The position numbers were made by a program, and so were the translations under genes. The notes below the pieces were generated by a model. The model was not told where the DNA came from. It saw nothing but the letters and a program-made list of their open reading frames with translations, and ran no database searches. Positions 44,034 through 50,389 of a DNA stretch of 50,389 nt are shown piece by piece; the first letter of the stretch is position 1, and each line of letters starts with the position of its first letter. The stretch is from Candidatus Woesearchaeota archaeon. Its GTDB lineage: Archaea; Nanobdellota; Nanobdellia; Woesearchaeales; BS150m-G63. Location: assembly GCA_019322735.1 (NCBI GenBank), contig JAHWIG010000007.1, forward strand, positions 1 to 50,389, given 5' to 3'.

Positions 44034-44203
44034 AAAAAACACTTGTTTTTATCTTGGTTCTGCTTGAAGCTTCTTTAGTTATGGCATATCATGGAACTAC
44101 TGGAGGAAGCCAAGCTTCTGGTCTTACTGTGTTTTTCATATTAATTGGTATTGTTGCTGGTATTGGATTGATAATCTGGTTATTGAGAAAAGTGAGTATG
44201 TAA
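44030..44203 (+). CDS. Small secreted/TM protein (57 aa)
   Basis: MKKTLVFILVLLEASLVMAYHG is a signal peptide, followed by a short Gly/Ser segment (TTGGSQASG) and a TM helix (LTVFFILIGIVAGIGLIIWLL). After cleavage, an exposed YHGTTGG end would be left, with His close to the new N-terminus, as in some copper sites. Start overlaps the previous stop (ATGA). Confidence 0.6.
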   Translation: MKKTLVFILVLLEASLVMAYHGTTGGSQASGLTVFFILIGIVAGIGLIIWLLRKVSM

Positions 44204-44220
44204 AATGGAGGTAAAAAATA

Positions 44221-44418
44221 ATGAAAAGAAGCGATTGGACATTGTCGATTGTTGAGGCAATCATTTGGTTTTTCTTTTTGTACTACCTTTTGTTCAGCAT
44301 CAAGAATGAAGTTAATTTATGGATGAGCGCATTTATTTTATTGGTGTTAGCATATGTAGGAACAATAACTTGTCCGTGGTTTCGCAACACTGCGGCATAT
44401 AAGAAATTAATGAGGTAA
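44221..44418 (+). CDS. Two-TM small membrane protein (65 aa)
   Basis: MKRSDWTLSIVEAIIWFFFLYYLLF and NLWMSAFILLVLAYVGTITCPWF give two helices, with one Cys-Pro-Trp at the second helix end. Strong SD GGAGGT (44207-44212) 8 nt before the ATG. Unknown; positioned within the DoxX-cupredoxin block. Confidence 0.65.
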   Translation: MKRSDWTLSIVEAIIWFFFLYYLLFSIKNEVNLWMSAFILLVLAYVGTITCPWFRNTAAYKKLMR

Positions 44419-44422
44419 ACAT

Positions 44423-44773
44423 ATGGAAAAAAGAAATAGAATTAGTCTGTTAATTATTTTAGTTATTGGTATGTTTTTCTTTTCTGGATGTGCACAATCA
44501 TCAGGAAATGTTAAAGAGTTTAATGCTGTTATCAGCGAATATAGCTATACCCCACCATTAATCTCTGTTAATGTTGGTGACCTTGTTAAAATAACCATTA
44601 AAAATAACGATGGAATTACTCATGGTTTTTCTCTGCCAGTGTTTGGTGTGCAGGAATTTATAAAACCAGGAGAAACAAAAACAATTCAGTTTGAAGCAAA
44701 TCAGCCAACTACGTCAGAAACATCTTGCAGTACAAGTCATGGAGAGAAATTGATTGTAGAAGTAATAGCATAA
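44423..44773 (+). CDS. Cupredoxin-like lipoprotein
   Basis: 116 residues. Lipobox FFSGC (C23), then a cupredoxin beta-sandwich: ISVNVGDLVKITIKNNDG, THGFSLPVFG (H67), IKPGETKTIQF and SCSTSHGEKL (C102-x3-H106). It lacks the second Cys and Met of the CuA site seen in the paralogue at 5662, so it may be mononuclear. Likely a copper carrier linked to the neighbouring redox proteins. Confidence 0.83.
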   Translation: MEKRNRISLLIILVIGMFFFSGCAQSSGNVKEFNAVISEYSYTPPLISVNVGDLVKITIKNNDGITHGFSLPVFGVQEFIKPGETKTIQFEANQPTTSETSCSTSHGEKLIVEVIA

Positions 44774-44811
44774 TACATAAATAGTTAAAGATAAATAAAG
44801 AAGTATAAAAA

Positions 44812-45324
44812 ATGAAACTAAAAAAAAGAATCAAATCGATGAATTCTGGATTGAAAGAAGTCTATAGCAAACCTTTTTATCTATTTTTGGCTGTTTTTAT
44901 AGCTTTGATATTAATTTCACTTAATGTATTATTGTTTAACCGAGCTTTGTTTTTTAGTTTTCCTGAATGGAATATTGCATTACATGTGTTCATAGGAACA
45001 TTTTCTGCGATGTCATACTTATCTATTGTAACATTATTACTGTCTTCTTTATTGGCAGGGATATTTATATCTCTTCTTGCATATCATGTAAAGACATTGA
45101 AAAAAATGAATTCTTCTATTTCTGGATCTGGTGGATTCTTATTAGTTATGCTTTCTCCTGCATGTCCATATTGCGGTATTGGATTAGTAAGTGTTATGGG
45201 GTTTGGAGGATTGTTTGCTGGTTTGCCATTAAATGGATCTGAAATAAGTATAGCTGGTATATTTTTATTGATTATTGCAATTGTTTCAATCTCAACTAAA
45301 ATATCACAAAAGGTCTGCAAGTAA
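44812..45324 (+). CDS. Membrane protein with intramembrane CPYC motif
   Basis: 170 residues with four to five TM segments. The fourth contains MLSPACPYCGIGLVSVMGFGG, a CxxC in a membrane helix reminiscent of thiol-transfer membrane proteins such as CcdA or VKOR, although overall it matches neither. Unknown function. The 3' end overlaps the convergent kinase gene by 21 bp. Confidence 0.7.
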   Translation: MKLKKRIKSMNSGLKEVYSKPFYLFLAVFIALILISLNVLLFNRALFFSFPEWNIALHVFIGTFSAMSYLSIVTLLLSSLLAGIFISLLAYHVKTLKKMNSSISGSGGFLLVMLSPACPYCGIGLVSVMGFGGLFAGLPLNGSEISIAGIFLLIIAIVSISTKISQKVCK

Positions 45325-45843
45325 TTCTTTTACTTTTTTATTTAATTCTTCTAAAGTAGAATCATTTACTATTGTTTTTGTTGCAATCTCTGCAACTTTA
45401 TTCAATTGCTGAGCATTAGGATCGTCTGTGTTTTCTCTTGCTTCTTTTGTTTTTAATTCTTCAATTGTTTTTGGGTCATTTTCTCTGTTTCTTTCTATGA
45501 TTCTTTTTAATCTAATTTTATCAGGAGATGTAACATTGATTAATATGAAATCTTTTTCTATTTTTAATAATTCAACTTCTGCAGGGGTTCGTATAGAAGT
45601 AAACACATAATCTCCTTCTTTTGCTTCCTCTAATGCTTTTTTAGCCAGTATATTTGGCCCATATTTTTCTCTTAATTTATTTCCTCCATTTATCAAATCA
45701 TCTCTAGTTATTTCTTTTTCTTCTTTTTTTAATTCTTCTCTTAATATGTCAGAAAAAGATATATGATTGAATCTTGCTTTAATAAGTATGTTTGCAACTG
45801 TATCTTTTCCAGATGCATATGTTCCAGTAACTCCAAGAATCAT
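45304..45843 (-). CDS. Dephospho-CoA-kinase-like P-loop kinase
   Basis: 179 residues. Walker A GVTGTYASGKDTVA, then HISFSDILREEL, TRDDLINGGNKLREKYGPNILAKKAL and an arginine-rich lid (RLKRIIERNRENDP). Matches the archaeal family related to deoxynucleotide/dephospho-CoA kinases (AAA_18-like). Substrate uncertain. A convergent small overlap with the CPYC protein. Confidence 0.82.
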   Translation of the reverse strand: MILGVTGTYASGKDTVANILIKARFNHISFSDILREELKKEEKEITRDDLINGGNKLREKYGPNILAKKALEEAKEGDYVFTSIRTPAEVELLKIEKDFILINVTSPDKIRLKRIIERNRENDPKTIEELKTKEARENTDDPNAQQLNKVAEIATKTIVNDSTLEELNKKVKELLADLL

Positions 45844-45910
45844 AATTTAGAATAAATAAGAAAGGTTTATAAATTTTTATAACAAGATAATAATATAAAC
45901 CAAATTTAAT

Positions 45911-46189
45911 ATGAAAGAAAAATCCCCATTAATTGCTCTGCCTTGGTGTTGTGTAGTGCCTGTAATCCTATCATTCCTGGGAGTAGGTAGTGCAACACTA
46001 GGAAGGTTTCTTATGAAATTCCTTCCTTTATTTATTATAACTTCTGTCACCTTAATAGGCTATGCAAACTATAATGTACATTTTGGTTCACATAAAGTAG
46101 CAAAAAGTGCAAAGGTATGGGTGGGTATAACTACAGTAATTTCAATTCTTCTGTGGATTTGGTCATTTAATAGGATGGGATTAATTTAA
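45911..46189 (+). CDS. MerT/MerF-like small membrane protein
   Basis: 92 residues, three hydrophobic segments. WCCVVPVILSFLGVGSATL resembles the CCxxP...LGxG motif of the first helix of mercuric transporters, where vicinal cysteines take up metal. There is no mer operon here, so it could transport another soft metal. TATA TTTATAAATTT near 45872-45882. Confidence 0.65.
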   Translation: MKEKSPLIALPWCCVVPVILSFLGVGSATLGRFLMKFLPLFIITSVTLIGYANYNVHFGSHKVAKSAKVWVGITTVISILLWIWSFNRMGLI

Positions 46190-46230
46190 TTTAAGCGTTC
46201 ACAAAAAATTAATTATTTATAATAAAGAAC

Positions 46231-46452
46231 ATGGATTCGATTGCTAAACTATTGATGATTGCTGGTGTTGTATTTCTTGTATTTGGAGCTTTATGGCAGT
46301 TTGGTGGCAATATGTTTAATTTAGGAAAACTTCCAGGAGATATAATGATTAAGAAAGAAAACTTTACTTTTTATTTTCCAATAACAACTGCAATATTATT
46401 AAGTATTGTGTTGAGTTTATTATTTTGGGCATTTCAATTAATTAAGAGGTAA
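46231..46452 (+). CDS. DUF2905 family membrane protein
   Basis: 73 residues, two TM helices. LGKLPGDIMIKKENFTFYFPITTAI is the DUF2905 signature (G-R/K-LPGDI..K..N..FYFP). Function unknown in all organisms. Its stop abuts the stop of the convergent GAPDH gene. Confidence 0.9.
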   Translation: MDSIAKLLMIAGVVFLVFGALWQFGGNMFNLGKLPGDIMIKKENFTFYFPITTAILLSIVLSLLFWAFQLIKR

Positions 46453-47646
46453 CTATTTCTTTGCTCTTTCTAAACTATATTCATCAAACTTAGCTAAATT
46501 ATCTTGAACACCACCTTTAATATGATGAAACTTTTCATTTCTGTACCTTGCATTTTGATTTGTGTAGTTAAAGACGTCATCAATTGTTTTTAGATCTTTA
46601 AACCAATTTGTTCTCCATAATACATAATCTGCAGTGCTTGCAGCAACAATTCCTCTTTGAGGTGTTAATCCATTGATAACAATCTTATAATCTCCAGCCC
46701 TATTTACCATATAAACAGGAAAAGGGATATCTGCATCTTGGATATGGGACCATTCTGCTGCTGTTTTTGTTCTTTCATGTCCAAGTTCTTCTTCTTCTAA
46801 AATAGCTCTTGGGTATGTTTGAAATCCTAATCTTACTTTATCTAATAATTCTCCGCTTACTTTATCATGAAAATCAATGATCATTGTTGTATTATGGAAA
46901 TATTCAGTTGGCCATTTTGAAACTGTTGTATCTAATTCACAATTCACATCAGGAAATAGATAATATATCTCATCAGTGTGATATTGTTTACGTTGAATTG
47001 TTACAAATAGGGGCCTTTCCTTGCCCTTATGGGGATCATCATGCCTTCTTGCGAAATCAATGTATATTTTATCCCTTAATTTCCCCTTAAAATCCCCCTC
47101 TCCAATAGATTCTTTTAATACACTCAATGCTGTTATTACAGCATGAGTATTACATGAAACAATCTTTGCATTCCTTTTTTGGTATATATTTGGAGTTTTA
47201 TGTGATGTTGAATTTGGTATACTTGCCCAATATAATCTTTCAATTAATTTATCATCCCCCCCACCATTAACAGCAAAAGGAATATCATGAGGGTCATAGA
47301 TATCAAGATGATTTCTTATATCCATACTATTAGTACAATCTATAGCTAAAGCAACATCTTTGAAAGGCATATCATCTATTGTGCCGTCACATCTTCCAAC
47401 ATGTTGCTTTATATTATCAATTCTTTTTTCTAAATCACTTCCTCTGGCAGCATAAATTGGTATATCTCCAACTTCAGAATCTTTATATCTTTCAAGAAGT
47501 ATCTTTAATTCCTTGGTTTTAATGTCATCTTTATCTGCATTATATTTGCACATAAAAACTGGTACACCCATGCTTAAAAGAACATCGGCACCTCTATTTC
47601 CAACAGTACCTGCGCCATTAATAAGAATTCTCTTACCTTCCCCCAT
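46453..47646 (-). CDS. gap: Type II glyceraldehyde-3-phosphate dehydrogenase (divergent)
   Basis: 397 residues, longer than the usual 335-340. NAD(P)-binding INGAGTVGNRGADVL, active-site Cys in VSCNTHAVITAL (canonical archaeal form SCNTTGL), then ARRHDDPHKGK, matching the archaeal RR.ADP....G motif, and FHNTTMIIDF. Archaeal type rather than bacterial type I. Insertions near residues 85-115 and a long C-terminus account for the extra length. Catalyses glycolysis/gluconeogenesis. Confidence 0.88.
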   Translation of the reverse strand: MGEGKRILINGAGTVGNRGADVLLSMGVPVFMCKYNADKDDIKTKELKILLERYKDSEVGDIPIYAARGSDLEKRIDNIKQHVGRCDGTIDDMPFKDVALAIDCTNSMDIRNHLDIYDPHDIPFAVNGGGDDKLIERLYWASIPNSTSHKTPNIYQKRNAKIVSCNTHAVITALSVLKESIGEGDFKGKLRDKIYIDFARRHDDPHKGKERPLFVTIQRKQYHTDEIYYLFPDVNCELDTTVSKWPTEYFHNTTMIIDFHDKVSGELLDKVRLGFQTYPRAILEEEELGHERTKTAAEWSHIQDADIPFPVYMVNRAGDYKIVINGLTPQRGIVAASTADYVLWRTNWFKDLKTIDDVFNYTNQNARYRNEKFHHIKGGVQDNLAKFDEYSLERAKK

Positions 47647-47695
47647 ATAATGTGGTAGTTATTGTGATTTTATAAGCTTTTATGTGATATAATAA

Positions 47696-47941
47696 TTATT
47701 TAGAAGACTCTTTTTTCTGATTTAGATACTCTATAATATCATCACTTTCATACATCATTTTGTCATCATCAACTAAAAAAGGAACTTGAGCTTTTCCACC
47801 AAGTTTGAGGAGTCTTTCTTTGTTTTCTTCTTGATGTGCATCAACTAATTGTATGTCTTCCCCTTCTTTATAACCAATACTTTTCATTGCATCCCTTACT
47901 TTTAAACAAAAGGGACAGGTTTCATAGATAAATAACTCCAT
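47696..47941 (-). CDS. Glutaredoxin-like thiol protein
   Basis: 81 residues. C-P-F-C active site (ETCPFCLKVRDAM), cis-Pro motif AQVPFLVDDD and YESDDIIEYL. Reduces disulfides or glutathione-like mixed disulfides in the cytoplasm. It follows the Crp-like regulator stop by one base (TAAAATG), so it is likely part of its transcription unit. Confidence 0.92.
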   Translation of the reverse strand: MELFIYETCPFCLKVRDAMKSIGYKEGEDIQLVDAHQEENKERLLKLGGKAQVPFLVDDDKMMYESDDIIEYLNQKKESSK

Positions 47942-47942
47942 T

Positions 47943-48893
47943 TTAATTTCTAATATTTCTTAATTTAATAATTTTTCCTTCTTCATTAAGAAGATCCTTA
48001 AATATATACAATTGTTTGTTCTCTAAAAAACCAATACGAAAATTATTTCCATTTAAATTGAAGCAAGTTCTGTTTAAAACTCTGGATACACTCTCTCTTG
48101 TAAGGCTTACTAATTCAGCTATTTCTTCATACATGATTCTCTTTAAAACTCCATAATCAGAATAATGTCCCATTTGTAAATGGTGCCCATTGAAAGGCAT
48201 TGAAACTTCCCTTTTTGATGAATCCCCATTCATAGTTTGCCCAAGATTTTGAACTAAAAAGTCAAAACTATATTTCACTTTATCTTCTGAGCTTAAATGA
48301 TTATTTCTAATAGTTGAAATATAATCCATTTTTTTAAACTTTTGAGATATTAAATACTCAATATTATCTTTAATTTTTGGAATCTTCCTGATTAATTCAT
48401 TCTTTACATCACATGGTATTCTCAATATTCTTCCACCATTAGGGGTTTCCCAATGACTTGGAAAGTCATCAGTAATGAATTCCTCTCCAAATATTTCATC
48501 TTCTGAAATTAAATCTTGATTCATAGAAATTGGACCATGTGATGAAGATAATTCTCTTCTCTCAAAATAAATTCCTGATACTACATAATACAAATTGTTT
48601 CTTTCATAAGAAGGAATCAAACAACCACCCCTTTTATGATTATAAACGTGTTCATCTTTTAATATACTCACTAATTTTCTTTTCTCTCTTGGTTTTAAAA
48701 ACGTACCAAGCGGACCCTTCTTAATGAGATCTAATACTGGTAACTCTTTTCTTTCATGAATTGGATTGTTTTTTAGATATTCTTTTAACGCTTCTTCATT
48801 AATCTTTGATTCAGAATTAAGTTTTACAACAGCATATTTATGGAATTTTGCTAAGACTTCCGAATCTATTAACGTTTTTAGCTCTTGTTTCAA
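47943..48893 (-). CDS. Crp/Fnr-family transcription regulator
   Basis: 316 residues, about 90 longer than typical. An N-terminal extension (about 1-60), cNMP-binding-like beta-roll at 65-190 (VVSGIYFERRELS, DEIFGEEF), long helix (NEYLISQKF region) and a winged HTH with EIAELVSLTRESVSRVLNR, the classical Crp/Fnr recognition helix. Cysteines are few and not Fnr-like. Bacterial-type regulators are rare in archaea. The start is TTG at 48893 with SD GGGAGAT about 8 nt upstream; no ATG is available before an in-frame stop. Confidence 0.87.
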   Translation of the reverse strand: MKQELKTLIDSEVLAKFHKYAVVKLNSESKINEEALKEYLKNNPIHERKELPVLDLIKKGPLGTFLKPREKRKLVSILKDEHVYNHKRGGCLIPSYERNNLYYVVSGIYFERRELSSSHGPISMNQDLISEDEIFGEEFITDDFPSHWETPNGGRILRIPCDVKNELIRKIPKIKDNIEYLISQKFKKMDYISTIRNNHLSSEDKVKYSFDFLVQNLGQTMNGDSSKREVSMPFNGHHLQMGHYSDYGVLKRIMYEEIAELVSLTRESVSRVLNRTCFNLNGNNFRIGFLENKQLYIFKDLLNEEGKIIKLRNIRN

Positions 48894-48968
48894 ATTAGAT
48901 CTCCCAACTATAAGTATGTTTATAATTTATATAATTAAAAGTATATAAACTTTTTCCTTATATACTAC

Positions 48969-49283
48969 TCAAGAATTTCGATAAAACCTTCTTTGAAGAG
49001 AGATATCCAACATATCTCTTTCTGACATTAATCCTTTATACCCTGGAATCTTAACAAAAGATCCCCTTCCATCATAACCGTGTAGTGCCATTTGTAAAAC
49101 ACCTGTTGCAATGTCTTCAGAAGGTAGATTATATTTATTCATTATATTTAAAACTATATCGTTAATTTTATTTTTTATGTCTCTGTACTCATTAACAATA
49201 TCTGGATAATCTATTTGCACTTGCCTTCCTAATTCTATCTGCTTTGATTGGACTTCTTTGAAAAGGTTATCGTTTGTGTTCAT
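48969..49283 (-). CDS. Hypothetical protein (104 aa)
   Basis: Not recognised. Helical N-terminal half (FKEVQSKQIELGRQV, YRDIKNKINDIV) and a compact C-terminal part (LPSEDIATGVLQMALHGYDGRGSFVKIPGYKG). The ATG at 49283 is preferred over the TTG at 49307, giving the TAAAATG junction with the repeat protein. Likely a partner of that HTH protein by operon position. Confidence 0.6.
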   Translation of the reverse strand: MNTNDNLFKEVQSKQIELGRQVQIDYPDIVNEYRDIKNKINDIVLNIMNKYNLPSEDIATGVLQMALHGYDGRGSFVKIPGYKGLMSERDMLDISLQRRFYRNS

Positions 49284-49284
49284 T

Positions 49285-49875
49285 TTATTTCTCTGGAAAT
49301 GCTTCATAAAATTGCTTATGTTTTTTTAATGCTTGGTATAATGAATTATCTTTCCTTGATAGTTCTCCTCTTGTTAACTCTTGTCTTTTAAAGTGTTTAT
49401 TAAAATAAGTTAAAGGAGATTTGCAACCTCTATACTTTTTATATATTGCTTTCTCTAATTGTCCATATCTCCTTAGTGATTGGTATAAAGAACTATCTTC
49501 TTTTTGAAGTTCTGCTCTTGTTAATCCTTTACTTTTATAATGTTCATTAAAAAAAGTCAATGCGTCTCCCTTAAATTGACGTCTCTCCATCTGTGGAACT
49601 GCTTCATCTATTTGATTATGTATACTTAATGCCTGATATAAACTATGATCTTGTTTAGAAAGGCTTGATCTTGTTAATTCTTTACCTTTAAAATGTTCAT
49701 TAAAATAATCTAAAGGAGATTCAAATCCCCTATACTTTCTATTTCGTTCTAATCCTGATCTCTTTAAATTATAATGAACAGCAGATTGTTGCATTCCTAA
49801 TTTGTTTGCTATATCTTTATTTAACAAGTATTGCTGATTTAATTCCACAACTTGTTCTAATCTGTTTGGATTCAT
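49285..49875 (-). CDS. HTH protein with three tandem ~50-residue repeats
   Basis: 196 residues. N-terminal HTH (residues 12-42: LLNKDIANKLGMQQSAVHYNLK). Then three repeats starting near 51, 101 and 151, each with YFNEHFK..ELTR..LSK.D.SLYQAL....Q...A (ELTRS at 66, GLTRA at 117, ELTRG at 166). The repeats look like independent small helical DNA-binding units. SD AAGGTGAG about 9 nt before the ATG. It follows the mTERF-like gene by 64 bp. Possibly a sequence-specific DNA-binding protein; no family name recalled. Confidence 0.7.
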   Translation of the reverse strand: MNPNRLEQVVELNQQYLLNKDIANKLGMQQSAVHYNLKRSGLERNRKYRGFESPLDYFNEHFKGKELTRSSLSKQDHSLYQALSIHNQIDEAVPQMERRQFKGDALTFFNEHYKSKGLTRAELQKEDSSLYQSLRRYGQLEKAIYKKYRGCKSPLTYFNKHFKRQELTRGELSRKDNSLYQALKKHKQFYEAFPEK

Positions 49876-49939
49876 TTTAATTTTCTCACCTTATAACTCA
49901 AAAGAAAGATTTGAAAGTTTCATTGGTTTTGGGCCTTCT

Positions 49940-50389
49940 TTATTTCTTAAGATAATCCTCCTTAAAACTTTCATATTCTTCTAAAGGACATTTAGCTATT
50001 CCCTTACAAAAGAGTTCATCACGTAAAGGCAAAAAGTAAGATGGTACATTTATCTGTTTTATCCTCAAGAATTCTGTCCTTGGTTTTATTCTTTTTTCTA
50101 AAGAGTAAGTTAATAAAACTGGATTACTTTGAAATTGTTTATTATCAAAACCTAGTTCATTTCTGAAGTATTCTACTTTTGGTTTTATGTTATCTTCTAT
50201 TGAGCTACTTAATAAAGTTGGAAATCTTTGAAATTGTTTATTCTCAAAACCTAGTTCATTCTTGAAGTATTCTACTGTTGGTTTTATGTTGTCTTCTATT
50301 GAGTAACTGAATAACTTTGAACAATTTTGTAATTGTTTATTCTCAAAACCTAGTTCATTCTTGAAGTATTCTACTGTTGGTTTTATGTT
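49940..50389 (-). CDS. mTERF-like repeat protein, C-terminal part (5' end beyond window)
   Basis: 149 residues, frame open to the right edge, stop at 49940-49942. Three 33-residue repeats (NIKPTVEYF.NELGF.NKQ....P.LL..SIED) then RIKPRTEFLRIKQI and a C-terminus with PLRDELFC and CPLEEYESF. This reads like mTERF motifs of eukaryotic organelle transcription/translation factors (NPxLLxYSLEKRIKPR is a plant mTERF hallmark), which bind nucleic acid through a helical solenoid. The N-terminal repeats lie outside the window. Homology is judged by eye. Confidence 0.72.
   Translation of the reverse strand, partial: NIKPTVEYFKNELGFENKQLQNCSKLFSYSIEDNIKPTVEYFKNELGFENKQFQRFPTLLSSSIEDNIKPKVEYFRNELGFDNKQFQSNPVLLTYSLEKRIKPRTEFLRIKQINVPSYFLPLRDELFCKGIAKCPLEEYESFKEDYLKK
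50093..50389. repeat. Tandem 99-bp repeats inside the mTERF-like gene
   Basis: Three 99-bp units beginning (minus strand) at 50389, 50290 and 50191, each coding 33 residues. The first two share an identical run of 59 bp (50331-50389 and 50232-50290), indicating recent duplication or homogenisation. The third is clearly related but diverged. Confidence 0.9.

Noticed and set aside
50093..50389. 99-bp tandem repeats as a CRISPR array
   Set aside because: Units are head-to-tail without spacers and keep an open reading frame of 33-residue protein repeats; no cas genes nearby.

Overview
This window looks like a chromosome segment of an AT-rich archaeon, most likely a DPANN lineage (Woesearchaeota/Pacearchaeota-like). 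Archaeal markers are 4-demethylwyosine synthase (Taw1), diphthamide enzymes (Dph2 split in two, Dph6), an archaeal Ogg2 glycosylase, type II GAPDH, a geranylgeranyl reductase, and TATA boxes 25-27 nt upstream of many start codons (leaderless genes). They sit among bacterial-looking genes: NrdR, MnmA, ThyA, GpsA, lactate permease, a Crp/Fnr-type regulator and exonuclease III. The taxonomic placement is inference; there is no rRNA gene in the window. Coding density is high, no gap exceeds about 220 nt, and I see no tRNA, rRNA, insertion sequence or CRISPR array.

Layout. 1-5168 (minus): a SUF Fe-S assembly operon, sufB-sufD-sufT-sufS-sufU-sufC (sufC cut by the left edge), divergent from a Cys-rich HTH regulator (5292) with a perfect inverted repeat at the predicted sufB transcription start. 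5662-11350: a CuA-type lipoprotein, a CYTH protein, lactate permease, a Leu/Glu-dehydrogenase-like enzyme and an unusual IMP dehydrogenase. 11396-15635: an envelope metal/thiol region with a His/Cys-rich membrane protein, a 47-residue TRASH-like protein, CcdA, DsbA, a VKOR-type thioredoxin lipoprotein and DoxX. 15683-19332: small unknown proteins, GpsA, a CapA-like lipoprotein and a low-complexity protein with a Cys tail. 19339-25947: leucyl aminopeptidase, dph2 and taw1, radical SAM, SemiSWEET, GNAT and an ITP/XTPase. 25983-34629: an M23-like lipoprotein, GGR-MnmA, VKOR, ExoIII, DoxX, thioredoxin, ThyA, Ogg2, a hydrolase and Nth.

34927-38593 holds nrdR-nrdJ (B12-dependent ribonucleotide reductase) behind two predicted NrdR boxes 16 bp apart. 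38663-40382 is a tight dph6-kinase-amidotransferase operon. 40455-45324 is the most unusual block: an SSP411/YyaL-like thioredoxin protein fused to CcdA, then DoxX, four very small proteins, a cupredoxin lipoprotein and a CPYC membrane protein. 45304-47941 carries a kinase, a MerT-like protein, DUF2905, GAPDH and glutaredoxin. At the right edge lie a Crp/Fnr-like regulator, a three-repeat HTH protein, and the C-terminal part of a protein made of 33-residue repeats that read like mTERF motifs, a family known mainly from eukaryotic organelles.

Functionally the window is dominated by Fe-S assembly, extracytoplasmic thiol and copper chemistry (two CcdA domains, VKOR, DsbA, three DoxX, two cupredoxins), DNA precursor supply and base-excision repair, and translation-related modification (wyosine, diphthamide, 2-thiouridine).
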